Assembly: GCF_009932375.1 (NCBI RefSeq)
Contig: NZ_BLJG01000036.1
Span: 1 to 43,345, forward strand
Direction: 5' to 3'
Source of the DNA: Pseudomonas juntendi
GTDB lineage: Bacteria; Pseudomonadota; Gammaproteobacteria; Pseudomonadales; Pseudomonadaceae
DNA: 43,345 nt
A program made the translations under genes and the position numbers. The notes below the pieces were generated by a model. That model did not search any database, was not told the DNA's origin, and worked only from the letters and a program-made list of their open reading frames with translations. Below, one piece after another: positions 7,415 through 16,042 of the stretch; positions within the stretch are counted from its first letter, which is position 1; each line of letters begins with the position of its first letter.

Positions 7415-8830
7415 TCAGTGCGCGCTGGCCACGGTCTGCGGTTGCCAGCCGCCACCCAGGGCTTTGTAGATGGAAACGATGCCGCGGTACAGCTCGACCT
7501 CGCCTTGCGCTTGCGCATCTTCGGCACTCAGCCGTTCGCGTTCGGCATCAAGCAGCACCAGGTAGTCCACGGTCCCCTCGCGGTAGCGAATCGAGGCCAG
7601 TTGCGCCGCCTGGCGACTGGCTTCGCTCTGGCGCATCAACGACAGCAGCCGTTGTTGGGTCTTGGCGTAGTCGCTGAAGGCGTTGGCCGACTCTTCCAGT
7701 GCCAGCAACACCTGTTGCTCGTAATTGGCCATGGCGCCTTCGGCGTCGGCCTTGGCCCCGCGCAGGCGGGCCCGCACGCTGCCCAGGTCGAACGCCGCCC
7801 AGGTAATGCTGGGGCCCAAGGCCCAGGCATTGGCCGCCGATGAGCCGAGCTGCGACCCGCGCGCGGCGGTAAAGCCCAGGAAACCGCTGAGGCTGACCCG
7901 CGGGAACAGGTCGGCGGTGGCGACGCCGACGTTGGCCGTGGCGGCTGCCAGTTGGCGTTCGGCGCTGCGAATGTCCGGGCGGCGGCGCAGCAGTTCGCCG
8001 GGGTCGCCCACCGGCAGCGCCTTGGCGATGGCCGGCAGCGCCTTGGGCGACAAGTCTACGCTGAGGGCGTCGGGGCGCTGGCCGAGGAGGGTGGCGATGC
8101 GATGCCGCGCCCGGGCCTGTTCGGCCTGCAGTTGCGGCACGGTCGCTTCGACCCCGGCCAGGCGGGCATCGGCGCGCACCACGTCGAGGTCGTTGCCGAC
8201 CCCGGCGTCGCGCAGGGTTTCGGTGATGCTGCGCGATTGCTGCTGGGTCTTGAGGTTGGCCAGGGCAATCTTCTCGCGCAGCTGTGCACCGCGTAATTGC
8301 CCATAGGCATCGACCAGTTCGGCGATCAGGCTGACCTGCAACTGCTGCAGGTCGGCGGCAGCGGCCGCTTCCTGCGCTTCACTGGCTTCGATCTGGCGCT
8401 GGATGCGGCCGAACAGGTCCAGCTCCCAGGCCATGTCCAGGCCCAGGTCATAGCGTTCGCTGTTCACCCGTTGCTCGGTCTGGCCAGGAACCTGGCCTTT
8501 GCCGATATCGCTGCTGGCACGGCTGGTGACCACCGGGAACGGGTCGTTCTCGGCGTCTTCACGGATCGAGCGGGCCGACTTCAGGCGGGCGAAGGCCACG
8601 CGCAGATCCCGGTTGCCGGTCAACGAAGCCTGCACCAGCTGGTTCAGTACCGGGTCGTCGAACTGCTTCCACCACAAGCTTTCAAAGTGGCTGCGGTCAT
8701 AGGCCTTGGCCTGCGCATCAGCGCCCAGCTGGGCAGGTGCGGTGGCGGGGGCCTGGTAGTCCGGGCCGACCGCGCAGGCGGCCAGGGCCAGGGCCAGCAG
8801 GCTTGGCGTCAGGGGTTTGAGCAGGTTCAT
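7415..8830 (-). CDS. oprN: Outer membrane efflux lipoprotein OprN
   Basis: This 471-residue protein is a TolC-like outer-membrane channel of the RND tripartite pump. MNLLKPLTPSLLALALAACA is a lipoprotein signal with lipobox LAAC, giving an acylated Cys19. The segments YDRSHFESLWWKQFDDPVLN, SERYDLGLDMAWELDLFG and LLRRRPDIRSAERQLA are the two repeated OEP modules and closely follow P. aeruginosa OprN as I remember it. The start at 8830 overlaps the mexF stop by 4 bp (ATGA); a much longer upstream frame runs antisense-like through mexF and is not coding. It completes the channel for drugs and solutes that MexF takes from the periplasm or inner membrane. Confidence 0.95.
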   Translation of the reverse strand: MNLLKPLTPSLLALALAACAVGPDYQAPATAPAQLGADAQAKAYDRSHFESLWWKQFDDPVLNQLVQASLTGNRDLRVAFARLKSARSIREDAENDPFPVVTSRASSDIGKGQVPGQTEQRVNSERYDLGLDMAWELDLFGRIQRQIEASEAQEAAAAADLQQLQVSLIAELVDAYGQLRGAQLREKIALANLKTQQQSRSITETLRDAGVGNDLDVVRADARLAGVEATVPQLQAEQARARHRIATLLGQRPDALSVDLSPKALPAIAKALPVGDPGELLRRRPDIRSAERQLAAATANVGVATADLFPRVSLSGFLGFTAARGSQLGSSAANAWALGPSITWAAFDLGSVRARLRGAKADAEGAMANYEQQVLLALEESANAFSDYAKTQQRLLSLMRQSEASRQAAQLASIRYREGTVDYLVLLDAERERLSAEDAQAQGEVELYRGIVSIYKALGGGWQPQTVASAH

Positions 8831-11800
8831 GCGTGGTTCTCCAGCACTTGCACGCGTTCGGCCTTGCGGGCCTGGCGACGCTCGACGAAACGGCGGATCA
8901 GGAAGAAGAACACCGGGGTGAGGAACAAGCCGAATACGGTCACGCCGATCATCCCGGAGAACACCGCCACACCCATGGCATGGCGCATTTCCGAGCCTGC
9001 ACCCGAGCTGAACACCAGCGGCACCACACCCATGATGAAGGCGATGGAGGTCATCAGGATCGGCCGCAGCCGCAGGCGGCACGCTTCCAGCACGGCAGCC
9101 AGCGGGTCGAGGCCCTTGGCCTGTTCGTCCTTGGCAAACTCGACGATCAGGATCGCGTTCTTGCACGCCAGGCCCACCAGCACGATCAGCCCGATCTGGG
9201 TGAAGATGTTGTTGTCGCCACCCGATACGATCACACCGGTGATCGCCGACAGCAGGGTCATCGGCACGATCAGGATCACGGCCAGCGGCAGGCTCCAGCT
9301 TTCGTACTGGGCAGCCAGTACCAGGAAGGCCAGCAGCACGCACAGCGGGAACACGAACAGCGCGGTGTTGCCCGAGAGGATCTGCTGGTAGGTCAGGTCG
9401 GTCCACTCGAAGGTCATGCCGTTGGGCAGTTCCGCTTTCAGCAGTTTTTCGATGGCCGCCTCGGCCTGGCCGGAGCTGTAGCCAGGGGCTGCGGCACCGT
9501 TGATTTCAGCGGTGATGAAACCGTTGTAGTGCATCACACGGTCCGGCCCGGAGGTATCGCTGACCTTGAGGAAGGTCGCCAGCGGTATCATCTCGCCCAG
9601 GTTGTTGCGCACCTTCAATTGGCCGATTTGCTCGGCATCGAGGCGGAACTGCTGCTCAGCCTGGACGTTCACCTGGTAAGTGCGGCCAAAGCGGTTGAAG
9701 TCGTTGGTGTACAGCGAGCCCAGGTAGACCTGCAGGGTGTCGAAGATGTCGCTGATCGCCACGCCATGGGTCTTGGCCTTTTCCCGGTCGATGGCGGCAT
9801 CGACCTGCGGCACGTTGACCTGGTAGCTGGTGAACAGGCCCGCCAGCTCCGGCACCTCGTGGCTTTTGGCAATGATGTTCTGGGTTTCCTTGTACAGGGC
9901 TTCATAGCCCAGGTTGCCGCGGTCTTCGATCTGCAGGCGGAAGCCGCCGATGGTGCCCAGGCCTTGTACCGGCGGTGGCGGGAAGATCGCGATGTAGGCG
10001 TCCTGAATGTCGGCGAACTGGGCATTGAGCGCGGCAGCGATGGCGGCAGCCGACTGGCTTGGGTCCTTGCGCTCGTCAAACGGCTTGAGTGGGGTGAACA
10101 CGATGCCGCTGTTCGGGCTGTTGGTGAAGCCGTTGATCGACAGGCCAGGGAAGGCGACCGAGTCGGCCACGCCAGGTTGCTTGAGGGCGATTTCGCTCAT
10201 GCGCTTGATGACCGCCTCGGTGCGGTCGAGGCTGGCGGCGTCGGGCAACTGGGCGAAGGCCACCAGGTATTGCTTGTCCTGGGCCGGTACGAAGCCGGTG
10301 GGGGTAGACGAGAAACCCAGGTAGGTCAGGCCCATCAGGCCGGCGTACACGAACAAGGCGATGCCGCTGGAGCGAATGACCCGGCGCACGCCGCCCACGT
10401 AGCGGTGCGAGGCACGGTCGAAAAAGCGGTTGAACGGGGCGAACAGCCAGCTGCCCAGGAGTTTTTCCAGTACCCGCGAGAAACGGTCCTTGGGCGCATG
10501 GTGTTCCTTGAGCAGCACGGCAGCCAACGCCGGTGACAGGGTCAGCGAGTTGAATGCCGAGATCACCGTGGAAATGGCGATGGTCAGAGCGAACTGCTTG
10601 TAGAACTGCCCGGTCAGGCCGGAAATGAAGGCAGCAGGCACGAACACCGCACACAGGACCAAGGCGGTGGCGATGATCGGCCCGGTCACTTCGGCCATGG
10701 CCTTCTGCGTCGCCTCCAGGGGTTTGAGGCCCAAGCCGATATTGCGCTCGACGTTTTCCACCACCACGATGGCGTCGTCCACCACGATACCGATGGCCAG
10801 CACCAGGCCGAACAATGACAGCGCGTTGAGCGAGAAGCCGAACAGGTGCATGACCGCAAAGGTGCCGATCAGCGATACCGGCACCGCCAGCAACGGGATG
10901 ATCGAGGCGCGCCAGGTTTGCAGGAACAGGATGACCACCAGCACCACCAGCACCAGCGCTTCGAACAGGGTGTGCACCACCGCCTCGATGGAGCCGCGCA
11001 CGAACACGGTCGGGTCATAGACGATGCTGTAGTCCATGCCTTCGGGGAAGTCCTTCTTCAGCTCGGCCATTTTTGCCCGTACTTCGTCGGAGATCTCGAT
11101 GGCGTTCGAGCCTGGGCGCTGGAAGATCGGCAGTGCCACTGCCGGCTGGTTGTTCAGCAACGAGCGCAGGGCATATTGGCTGGAGCCGAGCTCGACCCGG
11201 GCGATGTCTTTCAGCCGGGTGATTTCGCCGTCGGCGCCGGCGCGGATGATGATGTTCTCGAACTCTTCCTCGTTGACCAGGCGGCCCTGGGTGTTGATCG
11301 ACAACTGGAAGCTGGTCGAACCTGGGGCGGGCGGGGCGCCCAACTGGCCGGCGGCGACCTGCCGGTTCTGTTCGCGAATGGCTGCGACCACGTCACTGGC
11401 GGTGAGGTTGCGCGAGGCGGTCTTGTTCGGGTCGAGCCAGACGCGCAGCGAGTAGTCGCCCATGCCGAACAGCTGCACATCACCCACGCCGCCAAGGCGT
11501 GCCAACTCGTCCTTGATATTGAGGATGGCATAGTTGGACAGGTAGAGCATGTCGTAGCGGTTGTCCGGCGAGGTCAGGTGCACGACCATGGTCAGGTCGG
11601 GCGAGGCCTTGTCGACGGTGATACCGATGCGGGTCACTTCTTCCGGCAGCTTGGGCTGGGTGCGGGTGACGCGGTTCTGCACCTGCACCTGAGCGTTGTC
11701 CAGGTCGGTGCCCAAGGCGAAGGTGATGGTGAGCGTCAGTTTGCCGTCAGCGGTGGACTGGGAAGACATGTACAGCATGTTCTCCACGCCGGTAATGGCT

Positions 11801-12006
11801 TGCTCCAGCGGCGCAGCCACGGTTTCGCCGATGACTTTCGGGTTGGCACCCGGGAAGTTGGCGCGTACCACCACGGTTGGCGGCACTACCTCGGGGTATT
11901 CGCTGATGGGTAACTGGAACAGCGAGATCGAGCCGGCAATCAGCAGCACCAGCGACAGCACGGCGGCGAAGATCGGCCGGGTTATGAAGAATTTGGAGAA
12001 GTTCAT
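8827..12006 (-). CDS. mexF: RND multidrug efflux transporter MexF
   Basis: This 1059-residue inner-membrane proton/drug antiporter is of HAE1 RND size. It has TM1 right after MNFSKFFITRPIF, a large periplasmic loop, the TM4 proton-relay motif GIVVDDAIVVVEN with two aspartates, and a second periplasmic loop. The C-terminal TM block contains LVGLACKNAILIVEFAKD, whose lysine completes the relay. The sequence follows MexF closely; in P. aeruginosa that pump exports chloramphenicol, fluoroquinolones, trimethoprim and quinolone-signal precursors. Substrates here are inferred. The gene lies 12 bp after mexE and is coupled to oprN. Confidence 0.96.
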   Translation of the reverse strand: MNFSKFFITRPIFAAVLSLVLLIAGSISLFQLPISEYPEVVPPTVVVRANFPGANPKVIGETVAAPLEQAITGVENMLYMSSQSTADGKLTLTITFALGTDLDNAQVQVQNRVTRTQPKLPEEVTRIGITVDKASPDLTMVVHLTSPDNRYDMLYLSNYAILNIKDELARLGGVGDVQLFGMGDYSLRVWLDPNKTASRNLTASDVVAAIREQNRQVAAGQLGAPPAPGSTSFQLSINTQGRLVNEEEFENIIIRAGADGEITRLKDIARVELGSSQYALRSLLNNQPAVALPIFQRPGSNAIEISDEVRAKMAELKKDFPEGMDYSIVYDPTVFVRGSIEAVVHTLFEALVLVVLVVILFLQTWRASIIPLLAVPVSLIGTFAVMHLFGFSLNALSLFGLVLAIGIVVDDAIVVVENVERNIGLGLKPLEATQKAMAEVTGPIIATALVLCAVFVPAAFISGLTGQFYKQFALTIAISTVISAFNSLTLSPALAAVLLKEHHAPKDRFSRVLEKLLGSWLFAPFNRFFDRASHRYVGGVRRVIRSSGIALFVYAGLMGLTYLGFSSTPTGFVPAQDKQYLVAFAQLPDAASLDRTEAVIKRMSEIALKQPGVADSVAFPGLSINGFTNSPNSGIVFTPLKPFDERKDPSQSAAAIAAALNAQFADIQDAYIAIFPPPPVQGLGTIGGFRLQIEDRGNLGYEALYKETQNIIAKSHEVPELAGLFTSYQVNVPQVDAAIDREKAKTHGVAISDIFDTLQVYLGSLYTNDFNRFGRTYQVNVQAEQQFRLDAEQIGQLKVRNNLGEMIPLATFLKVSDTSGPDRVMHYNGFITAEINGAAAPGYSSGQAEAAIEKLLKAELPNGMTFEWTDLTYQQILSGNTALFVFPLCVLLAFLVLAAQYESWSLPLAVILIVPMTLLSAITGVIVSGGDNNIFTQIGLIVLVGLACKNAILIVEFAKDEQAKGLDPLAAVLEACRLRLRPILMTSIAFIMGVVPLVFSSGAGSEMRHAMGVAVFSGMIGVTVFGLFLTPVFFFLIRRFVERRQARKAERVQVLENHA

Positions 12007-12018
12007 CGGTCTGGTCCC

Positions 12019-13260
12019 TTAACCGCGTGGCGCCTGGGCGCTGGCGTTTTTCACGTTGTTGCCCGCCACTTTGGGCGCCGGGTTGCTGGCCTCCAGGGCC
12101 TGGCGCTGCTGGGCGAGGGCGGCGAGGGTCTGCTCGCTGGCCATCTGGGTTTCCTGCGGCGTCACCGGCGAACCCGGGCGTACGCGCTGCAGGCCCTTGA
12201 CCACGATGCGGTCGTCCTTGCCCAAGCCGCTGCGCACGATACGCAGGCCTTCGAGTTTCGGCCCCAGTTCCACGGCGCGGTAGGCGGCCTTGTTGTCCTT
12301 GTCCATGACCAGCACGAACTTCTTGCCAAGGTCGGTGCCCACGGCCTCGTCGTTGATCAGTACCGCGTCGTACTGGGCACTGCCCACCAGCTTCAGCCGG
12401 GCATACAGGCCGGGGGTGAACTGGCCGTCGCGGTTGTCGAACACGGCGCGGCCACGGATGGTGCCCGTGCGCGGGTTGACCTGGTTGTCGACGAAGTTCA
12501 TCTGGCCCAGGTGAGGGGTGCCGGTTTCATTGGTCAGGCCGAGATACACCGGGGTGCTCTGGCCGCGTTGGCCCTCGCGCGCCAGCTGGGTGTACTTGAG
12601 GTACACGCGCTCGTCGGCGTCGAAGTAGGCGTAGACCTTGTCGGTGGAGACCACGCTGGTCAGCGGGGTCACGTCGGCGCTGACGATGTTGCCGGCCGTG
12701 AACGCGGCGCGGCTGACCCGGCCGCTGATCGGCGCGGTAACCCGGGTAAAGCTGAGGTTCAGGCGGGCGAGGTCCAGTTGTGCCTGGATGGCGTCGACCC
12801 CGGCCCGGGCTTCGGCAGCGGCGCTGCTGCGCGATTCGGCCAGCTCGGCGGAAATGGCGTTGCTGTCGCGCAGGCGCTCACCACGGCGGGCTTCATTGGC
12901 GCTGCGGATGGCGGTGGCCTTGGCTTGTTGCAACTGGGCTTCAAGGCGGCGGACTTCTGCCTGGAACGGGCGCGGGTCGATCTGGAACAGCAGGTCGCCT
13001 TTCTTGACCTGGGCGCCCTCGGTGAAGGCGACCTGGTCGATCTGGCCGGACACCCGCGGGCGCACCTCGACGGTTTCCGGGGCTTCGAGGCGGCCGGTGA
13101 ACTCGTCCCATTCATTGATCGGTTGCTCGATCACCTTGGCCACGGTGACCTTCGGCGCGGCGGGAGCCTGGACGGCGTCGGGGGTTCGGCCGCAAGCGCT
13201 GATCACCACCACAGCCAGGGCTGCGAGGGGGAAGCGCAAGGGTTTGAGTGATTGATCCAT
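12019..13260 (-). CDS. mexE: RND periplasmic adaptor MexE
   Basis: This 413-residue membrane-fusion protein links MexF to OprN. MDQSLKPLRFPLAALAVVVI followed by SACG is a lipoprotein signal. The next parts are a lipoyl-like half (VRPRVSGQIDQVAFTEGAQV), an alpha-hairpin coiled coil rich in A, E, R and Q (around residues 95-150), the second lipoyl half (APISGRVSRAAFTAGNIV) and beta-barrel domains. I chose the ATG at 13260 because GGAG lies 6 bp upstream and the lipobox is then well placed; an in-frame start 20 codons further upstream would disrupt the signal. It is the first gene of mexE-mexF-oprN. No mexT-like LysR gene is adjacent. Confidence 0.95.
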   Translation of the reverse strand: MDQSLKPLRFPLAALAVVVISACGRTPDAVQAPAAPKVTVAKVIEQPINEWDEFTGRLEAPETVEVRPRVSGQIDQVAFTEGAQVKKGDLLFQIDPRPFQAEVRRLEAQLQQAKATAIRSANEARRGERLRDSNAISAELAESRSSAAAEARAGVDAIQAQLDLARLNLSFTRVTAPISGRVSRAAFTAGNIVSADVTPLTSVVSTDKVYAYFDADERVYLKYTQLAREGQRGQSTPVYLGLTNETGTPHLGQMNFVDNQVNPRTGTIRGRAVFDNRDGQFTPGLYARLKLVGSAQYDAVLINDEAVGTDLGKKFVLVMDKDNKAAYRAVELGPKLEGLRIVRSGLGKDDRIVVKGLQRVRPGSPVTPQETQMASEQTLAALAQQRQALEASNPAPKVAGNNVKNASAQAPRG

Positions 13261-13335
13261 GGAGAACTCCGCCAATGTATTAGTGATGGGCGGAGTGTGA
13301 GTGTCTTGCGCGAGAGGCACGAATCGAACGGGCCG

Positions 13336-13359
13336 AAATGTATTATCACGCTGAATGAT
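13336..13359 (-). promoter_or_regulatory. Possible LysR-type (MexT-like) box upstream of mexE
   Basis: The imperfect palindrome attatcacgctgaatgat (13342-13359) lies about 80-100 bp upstream of the mexE start. On the minus strand it reads ATCA-TTCAG-CGTGAT-AATACAT. That partly resembles the MexT nod-box pattern ATCA-N5-GTCGAT-N4-ACYAT, with mismatches in the central block and a one-base spacing difference. No other candidate was seen in 13261-13436. Confidence 0.35.
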
Positions 13360-13436
13360 AGGTCGGGATCAGCGGGTGGTGAATCGACGGTGCGGGCCTG
13401 CACCCGAAGCCGGTGCCAGGGCCCGCTGCCACGGGC

Positions 13437-13739
13437 TTAGCGTTGGCTGCCGCCAGCGCCGCCTGCGTCGCCGCCACCGGTCCCTTCGGACCCTGTGCCG
13501 TCCATGCCTGGCAAGTCACGATTGTCGTCCTGCTGGGCGGGCGGGCTGTCCGGGTCATTGCCCTTGATGCGTGGGTCGGTATCCCGCGGCATGGGTTTTT
13601 CGATCGGGTTTAGGGTGCTGTCCACGCCGGGTTGCGGCGCGTTGTTGTGCGGGTCGTCGGGGTAGGTCGGGCCAGTGCCGGCGGCAAGCGCCAGTGGCGA
13701 GGCGAGCAGGGCAATCAGCAGCACGCTTGAGCGGTTCAT
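13437..13739 (-). CDS. Small secreted low-complexity protein
   Basis: This 100-residue protein has a clear Sec signal peptide (MNRSSVLLIALLASPLALAA, cleavage expected after ALA-A or AAG). The mature region is hydrophilic and disordered: rich in Pro, Asp and Asn (TYPDDPHNNAPQPG) and ending in a Gly/Ser/Thr-rich tail (GTGSEGTGGGDAGGAGG). I chose the ATG at 13739, not one four codons earlier, because GGAG lies 7 bp before it. The expected location is the periplasm or outside the cell. It has no cysteine and no recognisable domain. It is on the same strand as mexEF-oprN but 176 bp away, so it is probably transcribed separately. Function unknown. Confidence 0.75.
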   Translation of the reverse strand: MNRSSVLLIALLASPLALAAGTGPTYPDDPHNNAPQPGVDSTLNPIEKPMPRDTDPRIKGNDPDSPPAQQDDNRDLPGMDGTGSEGTGGGDAGGAGGSQR

Positions 13740-13756
13740 GGCAGTCTCCATTGCGT

Positions 13757-13789
13757 CGGGTGGGGCGTACTCCTTTTCGGCCCCACCCG
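13757..13789. terminator. Strong hairpin between gntP and the small secreted gene
   Basis: Perfect 10-bp arms CGGGTGGGGC (13757-13766) and GCCCCACCCG (13780-13789) enclose a 13-nt loop. The hairpin lies 45 bp after the gntP stop and 18 bp before the next start on the same strand. No U-tract follows on the minus strand, so it may reduce readthrough or stabilise the gntP 3' end instead of terminating outright. Confidence 0.45.
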
Positions 13790-13833
13790 TGGCGCTAACG
13801 TGCCATTGTTGCGCTCATTGTTCCGATCAGCGG

Positions 13834-15186
13834 TTACACCACCAGCGACAACAACATGATGAAGATGATGCCGACGATGGAAAGAATCGTCTCCATCATG
13901 CTCCAGGTCTTGAAGGTTTCGGCCACGGTCATGTTGAAGTACTGCTTCACCAGCCAGAAGCCGGCGTCGTTGACATGCGACAGGATCAGCGACCCGGCGC
14001 CGGTGGCCAGCACCAGCAACTCACGGTTCACCCCCGGTACCAGGTCGATCACCGGTGCCACGATACCCGCGCCGGTGATGGTCGCGACGGTGGCCGAACC
14101 GGTGGCGATACGGATCACCGCCGCCACCAGCCAGGCCAGCAGGATCGGCGAAATTTCCGCTTGCACGGCCATTTGCCCGATCACGTTGCCCACCCCGGTG
14201 TCCACCAGCATCTGCTTGAAACCGCCGCCGGCACCGACGATCAGCACGATCGCAGCGGTTGGCGCCAGGCTCTGGTCGAGCATTTTCATGATTTGCTGGC
14301 GGTTGAAACCGCGGGCCGAGCCAAAGGTGTAGAAGGCCAGCAGCAAGGCAGCGAGCAGGGCGGTGATCGGGTGGCCGATCAGGTCCATCCACTGGCGCAC
14401 GATGTGCTCGGCAGGCAGCACCACGTCGGCGAAGGTTTTCAGCAGCATCAAGGCCACCGGCAGCAGCACGGTGATCAGGGTGATGCTGAAGCTCGGCAGG
14501 TTGCCCTGGTCGGACTCCTTGGCGATCTGGTCCATCAGCTCCTGCGACGGGTTGCCGGGAATGTAGCGGGAGATGAAGTTACCGAACAGCGGGCCGGCGA
14601 TGATGGCGGTAGGCAGCGCCACGATCAGGCCGTAGAAAATGGTCTTGCCGATGTCGGCGTGGAAGATGCCGATCGCCAGCAACGGGCCCGGGTGCGGCGG
14701 TACCAGGCCGTGCACGACCGACAGGCCGGCCAGCAATGGAATGCCGATTTTCACCAGTGAAACCCCGGAGCGCCGGGCCACGATGAACACCAGTGGAATC
14801 AGCAGCACGAAGCCGATTTCGAAGAACAGCGGAATGCCCACCAGGAAAGCGGCGAACATCATGGCCCAGTGCACGTTCTTCTTGCCGAAGGCGCGGATGA
14901 GGGTTTGCGCGATCTGGTCGGCGCCGCCGGAGTCGGCCATCAGTTTGCCAAGCATGGTGCCCAGGGCGAGCACGATGCCGACAAAGCCCAGCACACCGCC
15001 AAAGCCGTCCTGGAACGACTTCATGACCTTGGCCACCGGCATGCCGGAGGTCAGGCCCAGAAAGCCGGCCGCCAGGGTAAGGGCGACGAAGGGGTGAACC
15101 TTGAAGTGGGTGATCAGCAGGATCAGCCCGACGATCGTCACGAGCGCGTCGAGCAACAGGAAGGTATCAGTAGCCAGTCCGAACAT
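13834..15186 (-). CDS. gntP: Gluconate permease (GntP family)
   Basis: This 450-residue inner-membrane protein has about 12-14 hydrophobic segments and belongs to the GntP gluconate:H+ symporter family. Family motifs include GGADQIAQTLIRAFGKKN, HWAMMFAAFLVGIPLFFEIG and VPPHPGPLLAIGIF. The histidine/proline stretch VHGLVPPHPGP is typical of the substrate region. It imports gluconate formed in the periplasm by glucose dehydrogenase. It follows gnuK on the same strand with a 109-bp gap that carries its own copy of the GnuR-type operator, so it can be controlled independently of gnuK. It may also be annotated gntT. A different sugar-acid substrate is possible but less likely beside gnuK. Confidence 0.93.
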   Translation of the reverse strand: MFGLATDTFLLLDALVTIVGLILLITHFKVHPFVALTLAAGFLGLTSGMPVAKVMKSFQDGFGGVLGFVGIVLALGTMLGKLMADSGGADQIAQTLIRAFGKKNVHWAMMFAAFLVGIPLFFEIGFVLLIPLVFIVARRSGVSLVKIGIPLLAGLSVVHGLVPPHPGPLLAIGIFHADIGKTIFYGLIVALPTAIIAGPLFGNFISRYIPGNPSQELMDQIAKESDQGNLPSFSITLITVLLPVALMLLKTFADVVLPAEHIVRQWMDLIGHPITALLAALLLAFYTFGSARGFNRQQIMKMLDQSLAPTAAIVLIVGAGGGFKQMLVDTGVGNVIGQMAVQAEISPILLAWLVAAVIRIATGSATVATITGAGIVAPVIDLVPGVNRELLVLATGAGSLILSHVNDAGFWLVKQYFNMTVAETFKTWSMMETILSIVGIIFIMLLSLVV

Positions 15187-15257
15187 GGTTTCAAGGCCTC
15201 GGTCTTATCGTTGTTTTGGCGTAGCGTTTTGGGAACTTTCCGCGCTTTCGCGGGCTC

Positions 15258-15271
15258 GGGTAGCGCTGTCT
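15258..15271. promoter_or_regulatory. GnuR-type operator upstream of gntP
   Basis: GGGTAGCGCTGTCT is an imperfect palindrome centred on CG, as in LacI-family sites. It differs by one base from the copies at 15855 and 15984. It lies 72 bp upstream of the gntP ATG. Confidence 0.7.
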
Positions 15272-15295
15272 TTGGTGAGCCGGTAAACCGCTGGG

Positions 15296-15835
15296 TCAGG
15301 CGGTCTGCGCCAGGCCCTGCTCACCGCAGCGCTTTAGCCAGCGGTCTACCGCTTCGGCCAAGGCTTCGATGGGCTGGGTAGCGTCCAGGGCCAGGGTCAG
15401 GGGCTCGCCACGGGGCGATTCCAGGGCGGCGAACTGGCTGTCGATCAGGCTGGCCGGCATGAAATGCCCAGGGCGTGCCAGCACGCGCTTTTCGGCTTCG
15501 GCAGCCGACAGTTCGAGGAAAACGAACACCAGCCCAGGCATGGCCTGGCGCAGGGTTTCGCGGTAGCGGCGTTTGAGCGCCGAGCAGGTCAGGATCGGGC
15601 GTTCGCCGGCCTGGCTGATGGCTTGCAACTCTTCGCCCAGGCGCACCAGCCAGCCGGCGCGGTCGGCGTCGTCCAGGGGGATGCCCGCGCTCATCTTGCG
15701 GATGTTTTCGGCAGGGTGGAAAGCGTCGCCTTCGATCAGGCGACCGCCGCTTCGGGCAGCGATGGCAGCACCGATGCAGCTTTTGCCGCAACCGGCCACG
15801 CCCATCACCACGATGGCGGACAGGGGAGAATTCAT
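15296..15835 (-). CDS. gnuK: Gluconokinase
   Basis: This 179-residue protein phosphorylates gluconate with ATP to 6-phosphogluconate, feeding the Entner-Doudoroff route. The Walker A loop GVAGCGKS is at residues 12-19. EGDAFHPAENIRKMSAGIPL with DDADR downstream is the characteristic gluconokinase block that binds substrate and Mg-ATP. CSALKRRYRETLR and GHFMPASLIDSQFAALE are further family motifs. The full family length is present. The start at 15835 has an AGGAGG site 6 bp upstream. It is divergent from gnuR; one operator lies 20 bp before its start. Some strains call this gene gntK. Confidence 0.95.
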   Translation of the reverse strand: MNSPLSAIVVMGVAGCGKSCIGAAIAARSGGRLIEGDAFHPAENIRKMSAGIPLDDADRAGWLVRLGEELQAISQAGERPILTCSALKRRYRETLRQAMPGLVFVFLELSAAEAEKRVLARPGHFMPASLIDSQFAALESPRGEPLTLALDATQPIEALAEAVDRWLKRCGEQGLAQTA

Positions 15836-15854
15836 CAGTACCTCCTGCGGGGTG

Positions 15855-15868
15855 AGGTAGCGCTGTCT
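15855..15868. promoter_or_regulatory. GnuR-type operator at gnuK
   Basis: AGGTAGCGCTGTCT lies 20 bp upstream of the gnuK start codon. It is the exact reverse complement of the copy at 15984-15997, so the gnuK-gnuR intergenic region carries two inverted copies 129 bp apart. That arrangement is compatible with looping by a tetrameric or paired LacI-type repressor. Confidence 0.75.
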
Positions 15869-15983
15869 CGTCGCTGACGAACAGCCACCTCCCCGGTGTT
15901 ATTGGTCTTGTCCTTACGCAGTATGGACGCCTGGCAGCACGCGTGTAGCGGCAGCTACCAAAGATTACATTGCCTGCATCCTG

Positions 15984-15997
15984 AGACAGCGCTACCT
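15984..15997. promoter_or_regulatory. GnuR-type operator at gnuR
   Basis: AGACAGCGCTACCT lies 46 bp upstream of the gnuR ATG and is the reverse complement of the gnuK copy. A second small palindrome, GTAA-AA-TTAC, follows at about 16026-16035. Autorepression of gnuR is the simplest reading. Confidence 0.7.
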
Positions 15998-16042
15998 TAG
16001 TGGCCGTTCCCCATCCTTGCAAGTAGTAAAATTACAACATCC

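Noticed and set aside
8831..9406. N-terminal extension of oprN into mexF
   Set aside because: The lipoprotein signal peptide at 8830 defines the true start; the extension is out of frame with mexF coding.
8833..10536. 567-codon frame on the plus strand over mexF
   Set aside because: Antisense to the conserved RND transporter and without any recognisable domain.
12517..12536. Possible extra PtxS site (ccggtttcat) within mexE
   Set aside because: Only half of the palindrome is present, so it does not qualify.
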